From: Polynucleobacter sp. es-MAR-4
GTDB lineage: Bacteria; Pseudomonadota; Gammaproteobacteria; Burkholderiales; Burkholderiaceae
Reading direction: 5' to 3'
Assembly (NCBI RefSeq): GCF_018882055.1
Contig: NZ_JACVPF010000001.1
Span: forward strand, 186,001-250,000
Length of the DNA: 64,000 nucleotides
This document shows positions 1-9,806 of this stretch, one piece after another. The stretch's first letter is position 1. Every line of letters starts with the position of its first letter. The position numbers and the translations under genes are program-made. The notes below the pieces were generated by a model. It worked only from the letters and a program-made list of their open reading frames with translations. It ran no database searches and had not been told where the DNA came from.

Positions 1-2
1 TC

Positions 3-404
3 TTCTTTTATTACCAAAGTAAAGTGCTAAGTCGATTGGATCCTGAAGTCGTTTTGCAAATTGCTTTTGGTATAGGCGTATTTCGATTTATCTTAATTGC
101 ATTTTTCCCTGTTACTTGGGTGCTGATTCTGGCTCAGCTCATGCATGCAGGTACATTTGGCGCCCACCATAGTGCAGCCACCAAGCTATTGCAACGCTGG
201 TTTACTGGACCATTGCAAGCGCGAGGGCAGGCCTTAATGGCAACGGTATCTTATGGCCTGGGTGGAACGCTAGGTGGCTTGGTTGCGGGCTGGCTCTGGG
301 AGGCTTCCCAGCCGCGCAATGTGTTTGTGATGGCTGCTTTAGCCTGCGGTCTAGCGGGTATGGCGATTGGGAAGCTACGTCCCCGTCGCTACCCAGCTAG
401 ATAA
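3..404 (+). CDS. MFS transporter, C-terminal part (5' end outside window)
   Basis: The reading frame is open from base 3 to the stop at 404, so only about the last 133 residues are present. They contain hydrophobic helices separated by the HSAATKLLQRWF segment and a Gly-rich helix (YGLGGTLGGLVAG), as in the sugar/phenylpropionate-type major facilitator family (HcaT/MFS_1-like). The tail is basic and ends after GKLRPRRY. The gene converges on the ETF-QO gene with 15 bases between the stops. The substrate cannot be told from this fragment. Confidence 0.75.
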   Translation, partial: FFYYQSKVLSRLDPEVVLQIAFGIGVFRFILIAFFPVTWVLILAQLMHAGTFGAHHSAATKLLQRWFTGPLQARGQALMATVSYGLGGTLGGLVAGWLWEASQPRNVFVMAALACGLAGMAIGKLRPRRYPAR

Positions 405-419
405 TGAACGCGATTGCCT

Positions 420-2090
420 TTACATTGATCCGTAGTTAGGGCCACCACCACCTTCTGGGGTAATCCAAATAATGTTTTGGCTTGGATCCTTGATGTCACA
501 AGTTTTGCAGTGGACACAGTTTTGCGAATTGATTTGCAACTGAGGCTGCCCATCTTTTTCTACGTATTCATAAACTCCAGCAGGGCAGTAACGTTGTTCT
601 GGACCTGCATAAGTCTTGAGATTCAGGTTCACCGGTACTGATGTATCTTTTAAAGTGAGGTGAATTGGTTGATTCTCAGCATGATTCGTATTGGAAATAA
701 ATACGGATGAGAGTCGATCAAAAGTTATCTTGCCATCCGGCTTTGGGTAGTCAATCGGCTGATGCTGTGCTGCCGGCTCTAAGCATTCATGATCAGCATG
801 CTTTAAATGAATAGTCCAAGGCATGTTGCCGCCCAGAAGCTTTTGCTCTAAACCAACCATCAGGGTTCCGAGATACAGTCCTTTAGACATCCATGGCTTA
901 AAGTTGCGTGCTTGACTGAGCTCGGTATGTAGCCAGCTATTTTTAAAGGCGCTTGGATAGGCAGCCAATACATCAGCAGAGCGATTCTCAGCAAGCGCAG
1001 CTACCGCAGCTTCAGCGGCAAGCATGCCCGTCTTAATGGCCGCATGACTTCCTTTAATGCGTGATGCATTTAGGAAACCAGCATCACAACCAATCAATGC
1101 GCCGCCAGGGAAAACAGTCTTAGGTAAGCTATTTAAGCCGCCAGCTGTGAGTGCTCGAGCGCCGTAGGCAAGACGTTTGCCGCCTTCAAAGGTTTCGCGA
1201 ATCTTTGGATGCAACTTATAGCGCTGAAATTCTTCAAAAGGAGAGAGGTAGGGGTTCTTATATGAAAGGCCTACTACCAGACCTACTGCAACTTTGTTAT
1301 CGCCTAAGTGGTACAAGAATGAGCCGCCATAGGTATCGCTCTCTAAGGGCCAGCCTGCGGTATGAACTACCAATCCAGGCTTGCTCTTGGAGGGTTCTAC
1401 TTCCCATAACTCTTTAATGCCAATACCGTAGCTTTGTGGGTCAACATCTTTATCTAAAGAAAACTTAGCAATCAGTTGTTTGCCTAAGTGACCGCGTGAA
1501 CCCTCGGCGAACAGGGTGTACTTAGCACGCAACTCCATGCCGAGTTGAAATTGATCGGTAGGTTGACCATCTTTATCCAGACCCATTGCGCCAGTAATGA
1601 CGCCACAAACTGCGCCTTGGTCGTTATATAGAATTTCTGCAGCTGGAAATCCAGGAAATATTTCAACGCCGAGATTCTCGGCTTGCTGACCAAGCCAGCG
1701 AGTCACATTAGCTAGGCTGACGATATAGTTACCCTCATTCTTAAAGCAATGGGGCAGCATCCAATTTGGAACTTGAAACGAATTCTCTTTTGTTAAAAAT
1801 AAAAACTGGTCTTGAGTCACTTCAGTATCTAGTGGTGCACCCAGCTCCTTCCAGTTGGGGAACAGCTCAGTGAGAGCCTTAGGATCCATAACTGCGCCAG
1901 AAAGGATATGTGCGCCAATCTCCGATCCTTTTTCCAAAACGCAGACACTGATTTCTTTGCCTGATTCAGTTGCAAGCTGTTTTGCTTTAATCGCTGCGGA
2001 TAGACCTGCTGGACCACCTCCGACGATGACTAGGTCATAGTCCATAGACTCTCTTGGTCCAAACTGTTCGAGTAATTCCTGGGCAGTCAT
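420..2090 (-). CDS. etfD: Electron transfer flavoprotein-ubiquinone oxidoreductase
   Basis: This inner-membrane-associated FAD/4Fe-4S enzyme passes electrons from reduced ETF, charged by acyl-CoA and other dehydrogenases, to ubiquinone. The 556 residues match the usual length. A Rossmann FAD motif (VIVGGGPAGLSAA) lies near residue 20. The C-terminus has the 4Fe-4S ligands: one Cys in RYCPAGVYEY and the CVHCKTC cluster, then the typical GGGGPNYGSM end. It is transcribed away from the CoA-transferase pair, and the 206-base gap between them must hold divergent promoters. The neighbours fit fatty-acid or ketone-body catabolism. The symbol is used loosely, since the family has several names. Confidence 0.95.
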   Translation of the reverse strand: MTAQELLEQFGPRESMDYDLVIVGGGPAGLSAAIKAKQLATESGKEISVCVLEKGSEIGAHILSGAVMDPKALTELFPNWKELGAPLDTEVTQDQFLFLTKENSFQVPNWMLPHCFKNEGNYIVSLANVTRWLGQQAENLGVEIFPGFPAAEILYNDQGAVCGVITGAMGLDKDGQPTDQFQLGMELRAKYTLFAEGSRGHLGKQLIAKFSLDKDVDPQSYGIGIKELWEVEPSKSKPGLVVHTAGWPLESDTYGGSFLYHLGDNKVAVGLVVGLSYKNPYLSPFEEFQRYKLHPKIRETFEGGKRLAYGARALTAGGLNSLPKTVFPGGALIGCDAGFLNASRIKGSHAAIKTGMLAAEAAVAALAENRSADVLAAYPSAFKNSWLHTELSQARNFKPWMSKGLYLGTLMVGLEQKLLGGNMPWTIHLKHADHECLEPAAQHQPIDYPKPDGKITFDRLSSVFISNTNHAENQPIHLTLKDTSVPVNLNLKTYAGPEQRYCPAGVYEYVEKDGQPQLQINSQNCVHCKTCDIKDPSQNIIWITPEGGGGPNYGSM

Positions 2091-2296
2091 TTCATTTCTC
2101 CGGCAGTACTTATCAATAGGGTGCTCAAGGGATTTTCAGCATTTTTAGTATTTCTACTGTTTCTGTAGCCTTAAATCACTCCTATAGTTTAGTTCTAAGC
2201 CATAAAAACCAGTTTGGTGCTCAATGCTAATGGGCTTGGGAGGTTAAAGCGTTATGATTACTTTTTTACCCTTTTTGGCAATATTAGGACGAATTT

Positions 2297-2995
2297 ATGA
2301 ATAAAACTTACCCATCAGCTGTCGATGCCCTGCGGGATATCTTGAAGGATGGCCAGAAGCTTGCTGTTGGCGGTTTTGGTTTATGTGGCATTCCTGAGGC
2401 CTTGATTCAAGCGGTGAAAGATCTTGGTGCGCAGAATCTGACGGCAATTGCTAATAACGCCGGGGTAGATGGTTTTGGTTTGGGTTTGCTACTGAACTCA
2501 AGACAAGTAAAAAAGATGGTTGCATCCTATGTGGGTGAGAACAAAGAATTTGAGCGTCAGTTTTTGGCTGGTGAACTTGAGTTGGAATTTACTCCGCAAG
2601 GAACCTTGGCAGAAAAGTTGCGCGCAGGTGGTTGCGGCATTCCTGCTTTCTATACCAAAACAGGTGTAGGTACATTAGTTGCCGAAGGTAAAGAAGAAAA
2701 AGAATTCGACGGTGAGCGCTACATCATGGAGCGTTCAATTGTTTCTGACATCTCTCTCGTGAAAGCGTGGAAGGCTGATAAGTCTGGTAACTTGGTTTAT
2801 CGCTATACGGCACGTAACTTCAATCCAGTAGTCGCAATGGCTGGCAAGATCACCGTTGCCGAAGTGGAAGAGATTGTAGAGAACGGTGAATTGGATCCAG
2901 ATGAGATTCACACACCAGGCATCTATGTGCATCGCTTAGTGCTCAACACTACGCCCGAGAAGCGTATTGAGCAACGCACTTTGTCTGCAGCCTGA
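2297..2995 (+). CDS. scoA: 3-oxoacid CoA-transferase, subunit A
   Basis: This is the alpha subunit of succinyl-CoA:3-ketoacid CoA-transferase, which moves CoA between succinyl-CoA and acetoacetate. The 232 residues contain the conserved [14 protein letters not shown] loop near residue 24 and the [11 protein letters not shown] segment, both typical of the CoA_trans A half. The B subunit follows 49 bases downstream, so the two are probably co-transcribed and form the heteromeric enzyme. Related acetate or adipate CoA-transferases share these motifs, so the exact acid is inferred. Confidence 0.93.
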   Translation: MNKTYPSAVDALRDILKDGQKLAVGGFGLCGIPEALIQAVKDLGAQNLTAIANNAGVDGFGLGLLLNSRQVKKMVASYVGENKEFERQFLAGELELEFTPQGTLAEKLRAGGCGIPAFYTKTGVGTLVAEGKEEKEFDGERYIMERSIVSDISLVKAWKADKSGNLVYRYTARNFNPVVAMAGKITVAEVEEIVENGELDPDEIHTPGIYVHRLVLNTTPEKRIEQRTLSAA

Positions 2996-3044
2996 TCCCA
3001 TACCCGCCATATAAAAACAGTACAGAATACTTAGGAAAATCGAT

Positions 3045-3695
3045 ATGCCTTGGAATAGAGATGAAATGGCGGCACGTGCCGCTAAAGAATTAAAGGATGG
3101 TTACTACGTCAATTTGGGTATTGGCATGCCAACCCTAGTGGCTAACCACGTTCCAGAAGGAATGGAAGTGTGGCTCCAGTCTGAAAATGGTTTATTGGGT
3201 ATTGGACCGTTCCCAACCGAAGCAACAATTGATGCCGATTTAATTAATGCGGGCAAGCAAACCATTACTACTTTGCCAGGCTCTTCAATCTTTTCATCTG
3301 CGGATTCATTTGGAATGATTCGTGGTGGAAAAATTAACATTGCCATTTTGGGCGCAATGCAGGTGAGTGAACATGGCGACTTGGCTAATTGGATGATCCC
3401 GGGCAAGATGGTGAAGGGTATGGGCGGCGCCATGGATTTGGTCGCTGGTGTAAAGCATGTGGTTGTTCTGATGGAGCACGTTGCCAAGAAAAAAGATGGC
3501 ACAGAAGAGATCAAGATCTTGCCTAAGTGCACATTGCCATTAACTGGTGTGGGTGTTATTAGCCGCATCATTACTGACCTTTGCGTGCTGGATATCACGC
3601 CTAAGGGCTTAAAGTTGGTAGAGTTGGCTCCTGGTGTGACTAAAGAAGAAGTGCTATCTAAAACAGGCGCTCCGGTAGATACAACGGGTTTCTAA
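3045..3695 (+). CDS. scoB: 3-oxoacid CoA-transferase, subunit B
   Basis: This is the beta subunit, which carries the glutamate that becomes a glutamyl-CoA thioester during transfer. It is seen in the conserved [12 protein letters not shown] motif around residue 47. [12 protein letters not shown] and GGAMDLVAG are also family signatures. The 216-residue length is normal for bacterial B subunits. It follows scoA and is closed by a strong hairpin at 3720-3745, so the pair looks like a two-gene operon. Confidence 0.93.
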   Translation: MPWNRDEMAARAAKELKDGYYVNLGIGMPTLVANHVPEGMEVWLQSENGLLGIGPFPTEATIDADLINAGKQTITTLPGSSIFSSADSFGMIRGGKINIAILGAMQVSEHGDLANWMIPGKMVKGMGGAMDLVAGVKHVVVLMEHVAKKKDGTEEIKILPKCTLPLTGVGVISRIITDLCVLDITPKGLKLVELAPGVTKEEVLSKTGAPVDTTGF

Positions 3696-3719
3696 CCTTT
3701 TCGACTAGATAGTGAAATA

Positions 3720-3745
3720 ATGGGGTCAATGACCCCATTTCTATT
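3720..3745 (+). terminator. Intrinsic terminator after scoB
   Basis: A perfect 7-bp stem (ATGGGGT / ACCCCAT) with a 5-base loop is followed by TTCTATTTC, 25 bases after the scoB stop. It separates the CoA-transferase pair from the transporter-hydrolase gene. Confidence 0.75.
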
Positions 3746-3760
3746 TCTAAAGAGTCTTTT

Positions 3761-5581
3761 ATGAGTGCTGTAGATCATTCGCTTCATGCACACAAGCAGG
3801 GTGATGCTAAGCATTCCCACGCCAAGCAGGTATCCAATCAAAACCTTCTTCTCATTGCTTTAGTTCTGACTTTAGGTTTTTCTGGGGTTGAAGGTGCGGC
3901 AGCCTATTTTGCCAATTCCTTAGCTTTGATTTCTGATGCTGGTCATATGGTGACCGATGCAGCAGCCCTTGGTCTTGCATTACTGGCGCAAATTATTTCT
4001 CGTCGACCTCCATCACCTAAACATTCTTTTGGGTTCGGTAGGGCTGAAGCCCTAGCAGCATTTGTTAATAGCATTGCGATGTTGGCCCTAGTAGTCTGGA
4101 TCATGGTGGAGGCTATTAGTCGCTTCTATGATCCACATAAGGTCGATGGCTTAACCGTTACTGTGGTTGCGGCCATTGGTCTGGTAATGAATATTGTTGT
4201 GGCTTGGGTGTTGTCGCGTGACAAGAAGAGCGTGAATACTCGTGCCGCATTGGTTCATGTGATGGGTGATCTATTGGGCTCTATTGCCGCCTTAATTGCT
4301 GGTGTGGTGATTCAGTTAACTGGCTGGATGCCGATTGATGCAATCCTCTCTATTTTGGTTTCGCTTCTGATCTTGAAGTCTACCGTTTCCATCTTGCGTG
4401 AGTCCTATCACTTCTTGATGGAGGGAGTGCCTTTGCATATTGATTACCTACAAGTGGGTAGCGACCTTAAAAAAGTTCCTGGTGTATTAGCTGTTCACGA
4501 TTTACACGTCTGGGAAATGACACCTAGCTTCCCAGCCTTGATTGGCCATATTGAAATTGAAAATATTGCGGAGTGGCCAGACATTATGGCGCGCATCAAT
4601 ACGATGCTCCTAGATAAGCATGGTATTGATCATGTGACTCTGCAGCCAGAGGTGGCGGGGATGGTGGATGAGCATACTCACGATGAACACCTCAATGAAG
4701 AGGTTAAGAAGCCAAATGTGACTCATCATGGTGATACCTTCTACGTTACTTGCACCAGTCCTGACGGCCCACATCGTATGGCTTATCACGCCTGGGGCAA
4801 TCCGAATAATCCTAAGGTATTAGTTTGCGTCCATGGCTTGACTCGCAGAGGTAGTGATTTCAAAACCCTTGCTGAGGCGATGAGTAACGACTACTACGTT
4901 GTCTGTCCTGATGTAGTCGGAAGAGGTGACTCTGATCGCTTGAAGAACCCAATGCTCTATGCCGTGCCTCAATACGTTGCAGATATGGCAAGTTTAATTA
5001 AGCAGCTTGGTGTTTCACAGGTGGATTGGTTTGGAACATCGATGGGCGGTCTGATTGGGATGGTCTATGCCTCAATGCCAAATAATCCGATTCGCCGCAT
5101 GCTGATTAATGATGTGGGTCCACGGATTGAGCCTGAGGCAATTAAACGTTTAGGTTCGTACGTTGGCCAACCCTTTAGCTTTGCTAATCGCTCAGATGCT
5201 TTGCAGCGCCTTAATGAAATCTGCGCATCATTTGGTAGTCATACGCCAGAAGAGTGGGAAATTTATAACGGTCCAATGCTTATGCAAAAAGATGGGCTGT
5301 GGGTAATGCACTATGACCCAGATATATCTGTACCGTTTGCATCAGTCAATCCAATTATGGCTAAGGCTGGAGAGTTGGCGATGTGGCATGCCTTCAAACA
5401 AATTCACATACCCATGCTGATCGTGCGAGGTGGTGAATCGGATTTACTCTCAGCGAAAACAGTAGCGGAGATGTGTAAGGTTAATCCTTACATTCGGAGT
5501 ATTGAAATACCAGGGGTAGGGCATGCACCTGCTTTTGTGAAGTCAGAACAAGTTGCTCTAGCAAAAGAATTCTTTAGTTAA
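3761..5581 (+). CDS. CDF cation efflux transporter fused to an alpha/beta hydrolase
   Basis: One uninterrupted 606-codon frame joins two unrelated families. Residues 1-300 are a ZitB/CzcD-type cation diffusion facilitator: a His-rich N-terminus, six predicted membrane helices, metal-site pairs H62xxxD66 (DAGHMVTD) and H166xxxD170, and the cytoplasmic CTD ending HVTLQPE. A His/acid-rich linker (301-325) leads to a complete alpha/beta hydrolase (about 325-606): oxyanion HG at 358-359, nucleophile S427 in GTSMGG, likely acid D561, and H588 in GVGHAP. Both halves keep their key residues. The hydrolase should face the cytoplasm. An ATG at 4661 (M301) has a GAGGTG Shine-Dalgarno-like sequence 5 bases upstream, so a separate hydrolase may also be made. 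relA begins 15 bases downstream. The metal and the hydrolase substrate are unknown. Confidence 0.9.
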   Translation: MSAVDHSLHAHKQGDAKHSHAKQVSNQNLLLIALVLTLGFSGVEGAAAYFANSLALISDAGHMVTDAAALGLALLAQIISRRPPSPKHSFGFGRAEALAAFVNSIAMLALVVWIMVEAISRFYDPHKVDGLTVTVVAAIGLVMNIVVAWVLSRDKKSVNTRAALVHVMGDLLGSIAALIAGVVIQLTGWMPIDAILSILVSLLILKSTVSILRESYHFLMEGVPLHIDYLQVGSDLKKVPGVLAVHDLHVWEMTPSFPALIGHIEIENIAEWPDIMARINTMLLDKHGIDHVTLQPEVAGMVDEHTHDEHLNEEVKKPNVTHHGDTFYVTCTSPDGPHRMAYHAWGNPNNPKVLVCVHGLTRRGSDFKTLAEAMSNDYYVVCPDVVGRGDSDRLKNPMLYAVPQYVADMASLIKQLGVSQVDWFGTSMGGLIGMVYASMPNNPIRRMLINDVGPRIEPEAIKRLGSYVGQPFSFANRSDALQRLNEICASFGSHTPEEWEIYNGPMLMQKDGLWVMHYDPDISVPFASVNPIMAKAGELAMWHAFKQIHIPMLIVRGGESDLLSAKTVAEMCKVNPYIRSIEIPGVGHAPAFVKSEQVALAKEFFS

Positions 5582-5596
5582 GGATTTTAGTTACCC

Positions 5597-7633
5597 ATGT
5601 CCAATGCTGGCAATGTCTCTGAGAACATCAAAATCATTGATGGCTGGTATGGCGAGCCTTCTGAAAAGCATGCTGCTGGCGTCCTAAGTATTCTCAAGCA
5701 GTTGCATCTTGATGAGGCTACGCTAACTGCCGCAAATAATATCGCGCGCACCCATGGCAAAGAAGCCCTCATCAAACTCATTGGAGAGGAGTCAGCTAGG
5801 CTTCTGATTGGATACCGCGGCCTAAGGCAGGCTCAAGCCAAACTAGTGCGCAATGATGGTGGTCTGAGTATTTCTGGGCAAGAGGAAATGCTCAGAAAAA
5901 TGTTGCTCGCCTTTGGTGATGATTTACGCGTTGTTCTGATCTATCTTGCTTCTCGCTTGCAGACCTTGCGTTGGATTACCCAAGAAAAGATGGAGATGCC
6001 AAAAGCCTGGGCGCAAGAGATCCTCAATATAGATGCATCACTCGCTAATCGTCTTGGTATTTGGCAAATGAAATGGGAGATGGAGGACTTGGCGTTTCGA
6101 GTTCTATCTCCGGGGATCTATCGTGACATTGCCAAGATGTTGGATGGCAAGCGCATTGAACGTGAATCTTTTATTGAACAGATTGTCAGAAGACTCAAAG
6201 AAGAATTAGATTCCGCGCATATTCATGGTGAGGTTCAGGGTCGCCCAAAGCACATCTACAGTATTTGGAAAAAGATGCAGGGCAAGTCACTCGATTTTGC
6301 TAACCTCTATGACGTCAGAGCATTTAGAGTTTTAGTAGATGATGTGAAATCCTGCTACGCCATCTTAGGAATTGTGCATAACGTCTGGCAGCCCGTGCCA
6401 CGTGAATTCGATGACTATATTGCAAGGCCCAAACCCAATGGCTACCAATCTTTGCATACCGTAGTGATGGATGAGCATGGCACTGCCTTTGAGATTCAGG
6501 TGCGCACCAATGAAATGCATCAACAGGCTGAGTATGGATTGGCTGCGCACTGGCGCTATAAAGAGGGCGCCTATGTCGGTGCGGCAACACCGCCAAAAAA
6601 TAAATCCGCATCCAATAGCGCAAACACTCCAAACCCAAATCATCAAACTGGCACACATAGTGCAGCAGTAGCCTATGAGCGTCAGATTGCTTGGGCAAGG
6701 CAGCTGATCTCCTGGAAAGAAGATGCCTGGGAGCAATTGAAGCACCATGAAATTGATGACCATATTTATGTGCTAACTCCGCTCGGAAAAGTAATTTCAT
6801 TGGAGAAGGGCTCTTCACCAATCGACTTTGCATATGCGGTTCATACCGATCTGGGTCACCGCTGCCGTGGTGCTCGGGTTGATGGCGCGATGGTGCCATT
6901 GGATACGCCACTGCAAAATGGCCAGACAATTGAAATCATTGCCGTGAAGCATGGTGGTCCCTCACGTGATTGGATAAGTCCTAATCGCAATTACTTGCGC
7001 TCACAGCGTGCCCGCACGCGTGTGCGGACTTGGTTTAATGCCTTGGATGATGAAGAGGCAGGAGCTAAGCCTGCTGATATCAAAACAGAGCAAAAGCCAG
7101 AGGCCAAGCCAATCGCACCAGCTCCAGAAATTATTCTTAAGCAAAGTACCCGCAAACATGGTCAAGCGGGTGATGTGTTGGTTGTTGGGGTAGATTCATT
7201 GCTGACCCAGTTAGCGCGTTGCTGCAGACCGGTTCCACCGGATGCAATCGCAGGTTTTGTAACTCAAGGCCGCGGCGTATCGATTCATCGCCGATCTTGC
7301 AAAACCTTTAGAGGTCTATTGGAGCGCGCCCCCGAGCGTGTCATACAGACTGCTTGGAATGAGCCTGGGACTGAAGCAACGACCGGAAATGATGCAAAGC
7401 GAGTGTTTCCTGCTGATTTAGCAGTAACTGGGCTAGACCGTCCTGAGCTTATGCGCGAGTTGTTTGAAATTCTGACTAGACAGGGCGTCCACGTCATAGA
7501 CCTGCGTAAATCAGCCAAGAGGGGTCTCGCTCAAATCCTATTGACTGTGGAAATTAAAGACTCAGAAGCCTTACGTTTGGTTCAAAACAGTCTGGAAGAG
7601 GTCAAAGGGGTGACCCAGGTACGCCGCCGGTGA
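5597..7633 (+). CDS. relA: RelA-type (p)ppGpp synthetase
   Basis: This enzyme makes the stringent-response alarmone from ATP and GTP/GDP. The 678 residues contain, in order, an N-terminal region lacking the HDxxED hydrolase motif, a synthetase domain (about 190-330) with the acidic signature E270-F-D-D273 that marks RelA rather than SpoT (RFKD), the KPNGYQSLHTVV loop, a TGS domain near 380-450, the CCRPVPPDAI zinc-finger segment and a C-terminal ACT domain. It should therefore be a ribosome-dependent synthetase with little or no hydrolase activity, implying a SpoT elsewhere in the genome. It starts 15 bases after the transporter-hydrolase gene, which suggests co-transcription. Confidence 0.95.
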   Translation: MSNAGNVSENIKIIDGWYGEPSEKHAAGVLSILKQLHLDEATLTAANNIARTHGKEALIKLIGEESARLLIGYRGLRQAQAKLVRNDGGLSISGQEEMLRKMLLAFGDDLRVVLIYLASRLQTLRWITQEKMEMPKAWAQEILNIDASLANRLGIWQMKWEMEDLAFRVLSPGIYRDIAKMLDGKRIERESFIEQIVRRLKEELDSAHIHGEVQGRPKHIYSIWKKMQGKSLDFANLYDVRAFRVLVDDVKSCYAILGIVHNVWQPVPREFDDYIARPKPNGYQSLHTVVMDEHGTAFEIQVRTNEMHQQAEYGLAAHWRYKEGAYVGAATPPKNKSASNSANTPNPNHQTGTHSAAVAYERQIAWARQLISWKEDAWEQLKHHEIDDHIYVLTPLGKVISLEKGSSPIDFAYAVHTDLGHRCRGARVDGAMVPLDTPLQNGQTIEIIAVKHGGPSRDWISPNRNYLRSQRARTRVRTWFNALDDEEAGAKPADIKTEQKPEAKPIAPAPEIILKQSTRKHGQAGDVLVVGVDSLLTQLARCCRPVPPDAIAGFVTQGRGVSIHRRSCKTFRGLLERAPERVIQTAWNEPGTEATTGNDAKRVFPADLAVTGLDRPELMRELFEILTRQGVHVIDLRKSAKRGLAQILLTVEIKDSEALRLVQNSLEEVKGVTQVRRR

Positions 7634-7651
7634 TAAACTCTATGGCTATAT

Positions 7652-7728
7652 AGGCTCGTAGCTCAGCTGGTTAGAGCACCACCTTGACATGGTGGGGGTC
7701 GTTGGTTCGAGTCCAATCGAGCCTACCA
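7652..7728 (+). tRNA. tRNA-Val (GAC)
   Basis: A 77-base cloverleaf has a perfect 7-bp acceptor stem (AGGCTCG / CGAGCCT), D arm, anticodon stem CCACC/GGTGG with loop TTGACAT (anticodon GAC), TTCGAGT T-loop, and encoded CCA. It lies 18 bases after relA and is followed by a terminator. Confidence 0.97.
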
Positions 7729-7744
7729 ACGAATAAAGACCCAA

Positions 7745-7783
7745 AAGTGCGCGGTTGCCGAAAAGCTACCGCGCTTTCTTTTT
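7745..7783 (+). terminator. Intrinsic terminator after tRNA-Val
   Basis: A 7-bp GC-rich stem (GCGCGGT / ACCGCGC) is followed by TTTCTTTTT, starting about 17 bases after the tRNA CCA. It separates the relA-tRNA unit from thrS. Confidence 0.85.
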
Positions 7784-7841
7784 GGTGGATGTTATGCAGT
7801 ACATCAGTCAATGGACTGAATCTTAATAAGATGGGGTGGTC

Positions 7842-9764
7842 ATGCTTGTAGTTACTCTGCCAGATGGATCTAAACGTGAGTTTGATGCTCCCGTTCGTGT
7901 GCTTGATGTCGCTCAAAGCATTGGAAGCGGTCTTGCCAAAGCTGCCCTTGGTGGCATTGTTGACGGCAAGATGGTTGATGCCAGTTTTGTTATCGACAAA
8001 GATAGTCGGCTGGCAATCATTACCGATAAAAGTCCAGAAGCTCTCGAGATTGTTCGTCACTCCACTGCGCACTTGCTGGCCTATGCCGTTAAAGAGCTCT
8101 TCCCAGAAGCACAAGTCACTATTGGCCCTGTAATCGAAAACGGTTTCTATTACGATTTCTCTTTCCATCGCGCATTCACGCCAGAGGACTTGGTAGCGAT
8201 TGAAAAGAAAATGGCTGAGTTGGCTAAAAAAGATGAGCCAGTCATTCGTACAGTGATGCCTCGCGATGAAGCGGTAAAGTTTTTTAAAGACCAAGGCGAA
8301 AACTACAAAGCAGAAATTATTTCTAGTATTCCGCAGGGCGAGGATGTTTCTTTGTATGCCGAAGGTAAGTTCACTGACTTATGTCGTGGACCACACGTGC
8401 CATCTACCGGCAAGCTCAAGGTGTTCAAGCTTCTCAGCGTTGCTGGTGCTTACTGGCGTGGTGATAGTAAGAATGAGATGTTGCAGCGTATCTACGGCAC
8501 AGCTTGGTTGAAAAAAGAAGATCAAGATGCCCATTTGCATATGCTCGAAGAGGCTGAGAAGCGCGACCACCGTCGCCTTGGTAAGTTCTTGGACTTATTT
8601 CACTTTCAACCTGAAGCGCCTGGTTTAATTTTCTGGCATCCAAAAGGCTGGTCGATTTGGCAAGAGGTTGAGCAGTACATGCGCCGCGTTTATCAACGCG
8701 AAGGCTACCAAGAAGTGAAGGCCCCACAAATTCTCGATCGTGGTCTTTGGGAAAAGTCTGGTCACTGGGACAACTACAAAGAAAACATGTTTACGACGGA
8801 GTCGGAGAATCGCGCTTATGCATTAAAGCCGATGAACTGCCCAGGACATGTTCAGATTTTTAACTCCGGCTTACATAGCTATCGTGAATTGCCATTGCGT
8901 TATGGCGAGTTCGGTCAGTGTCACCGCAATGAACCGTCAGGCGCATTACATGGCTTGATGCGCGTACGTGGCTTTACCCAAGATGATGGTCATATTTTCT
9001 GTACCGAAGATCAGATTCAGTCAGAAGTAGCCGCATTTGATAAGGCAGTTCGCGACGTCTACAAAGATTTTGGATTTACTGAGGTTGCCGTCAAGCTGGC
9101 CTTGCGTCCAGCTAAACGCGTTGGTGACGATGCTATTTGGGATAAAGCAGAGGCTGCCTTGCGTGGCGCCTTGACTGCTTCTGGCCAAGAATGGGAAGAA
9201 TTGCCAGGCGAGGGCGCTTTTTACGGTCCGAAGATCGAGTACCACCTCAAGGACTCCATTGGACGTACTTGGCAGTGCGGCACGATTCAGGTCGATTTCT
9301 CGATGCCAGCCCGTTTAGGCGCCGAATACGTCACCGAAGAGAACACCCGCAAGGCGCCAGTTATGCTCCATAGGGCAATCGTGGGCTCTTTAGAGCGTTT
9401 TATTGGCATTTTGATCGAAAACCACGCTGGAAACATGCCGGTTTGGCTTGCCCCAACCCAGGCTGTAGTCCTCAATATCTCGGATAATTCCGCTGCATAC
9501 GCACAAAAAGTCCAGCAATCTCTGAAAAAACAAGGGTTTAGAGTCGAATCGGATTTGCGGAATGAGAAAATTACGTATAAAATACGCGAGCACGCATTAC
9601 AGAAGCTCCCATTTTTGTTAGTTGTAGGGGATAAAGAAGCAGAAAGTAATTCGGTGGCCGTTCGTGCCCGTGGCGGAGTGGATTTAGGTGTAATGCCTCT
9701 TGATGCCTTCGTTGCCCGACTCCAGCAGGATATTTCCCAGAAAGTCGGACCCGAGCCTAGCTAG
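7842..9764 (+). CDS. thrS: Threonyl-tRNA synthetase
   Basis: This enzyme charges tRNA-Thr. The start ATG at 7842 gives MLVVTLPDG, the usual N-terminus. A GTG two codons earlier is in frame but not needed. The 640 residues show the TGS domain (1-60), the editing domain with [12 protein letters not shown] near 74 and the [10 protein letters not shown] motif, then the class II catalytic core ([26 protein letters not shown]) and a C-terminal anticodon-binding domain. It heads the translation cluster thrS-infC-rpmI-rplT-pheST-ihfA, the standard proteobacterial order. Confidence 0.97.
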   Translation: MLVVTLPDGSKREFDAPVRVLDVAQSIGSGLAKAALGGIVDGKMVDASFVIDKDSRLAIITDKSPEALEIVRHSTAHLLAYAVKELFPEAQVTIGPVIENGFYYDFSFHRAFTPEDLVAIEKKMAELAKKDEPVIRTVMPRDEAVKFFKDQGENYKAEIISSIPQGEDVSLYAEGKFTDLCRGPHVPSTGKLKVFKLLSVAGAYWRGDSKNEMLQRIYGTAWLKKEDQDAHLHMLEEAEKRDHRRLGKFLDLFHFQPEAPGLIFWHPKGWSIWQEVEQYMRRVYQREGYQEVKAPQILDRGLWEKSGHWDNYKENMFTTESENRAYALKPMNCPGHVQIFNSGLHSYRELPLRYGEFGQCHRNEPSGALHGLMRVRGFTQDDGHIFCTEDQIQSEVAAFDKAVRDVYKDFGFTEVAVKLALRPAKRVGDDAIWDKAEAALRGALTASGQEWEELPGEGAFYGPKIEYHLKDSIGRTWQCGTIQVDFSMPARLGAEYVTEENTRKAPVMLHRAIVGSLERFIGILIENHAGNMPVWLAPTQAVVLNISDNSAAYAQKVQQSLKKQGFRVESDLRNEKITYKIREHALQKLPFLLVVGDKEAESNSVAVRARGGVDLGVMPLDAFVARLQQDISQKVGPEPS

Positions 9765-9806
9765 GGGTGGAATGGTTTTTATTGTTTTTTTAAAGGAATT
9801 AAGAAG

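Noticed and set aside
3104..3598. 164-residue minus-strand open frame inside scoB
   Set aside because: It is an antisense shadow of a well-conserved gene, with no ribosome-binding site.
6324..6929. 201-residue minus-strand open frame inside relA
   Set aside because: It lies antisense to the conserved synthetase domain. Composition and lack of motifs mark it as a shadow.
7671..8294. 207-residue minus-strand open frame across tRNA-Val and thrS
   Set aside because: It crosses a tRNA and a terminator and is antisense to thrS, so it is not a gene.
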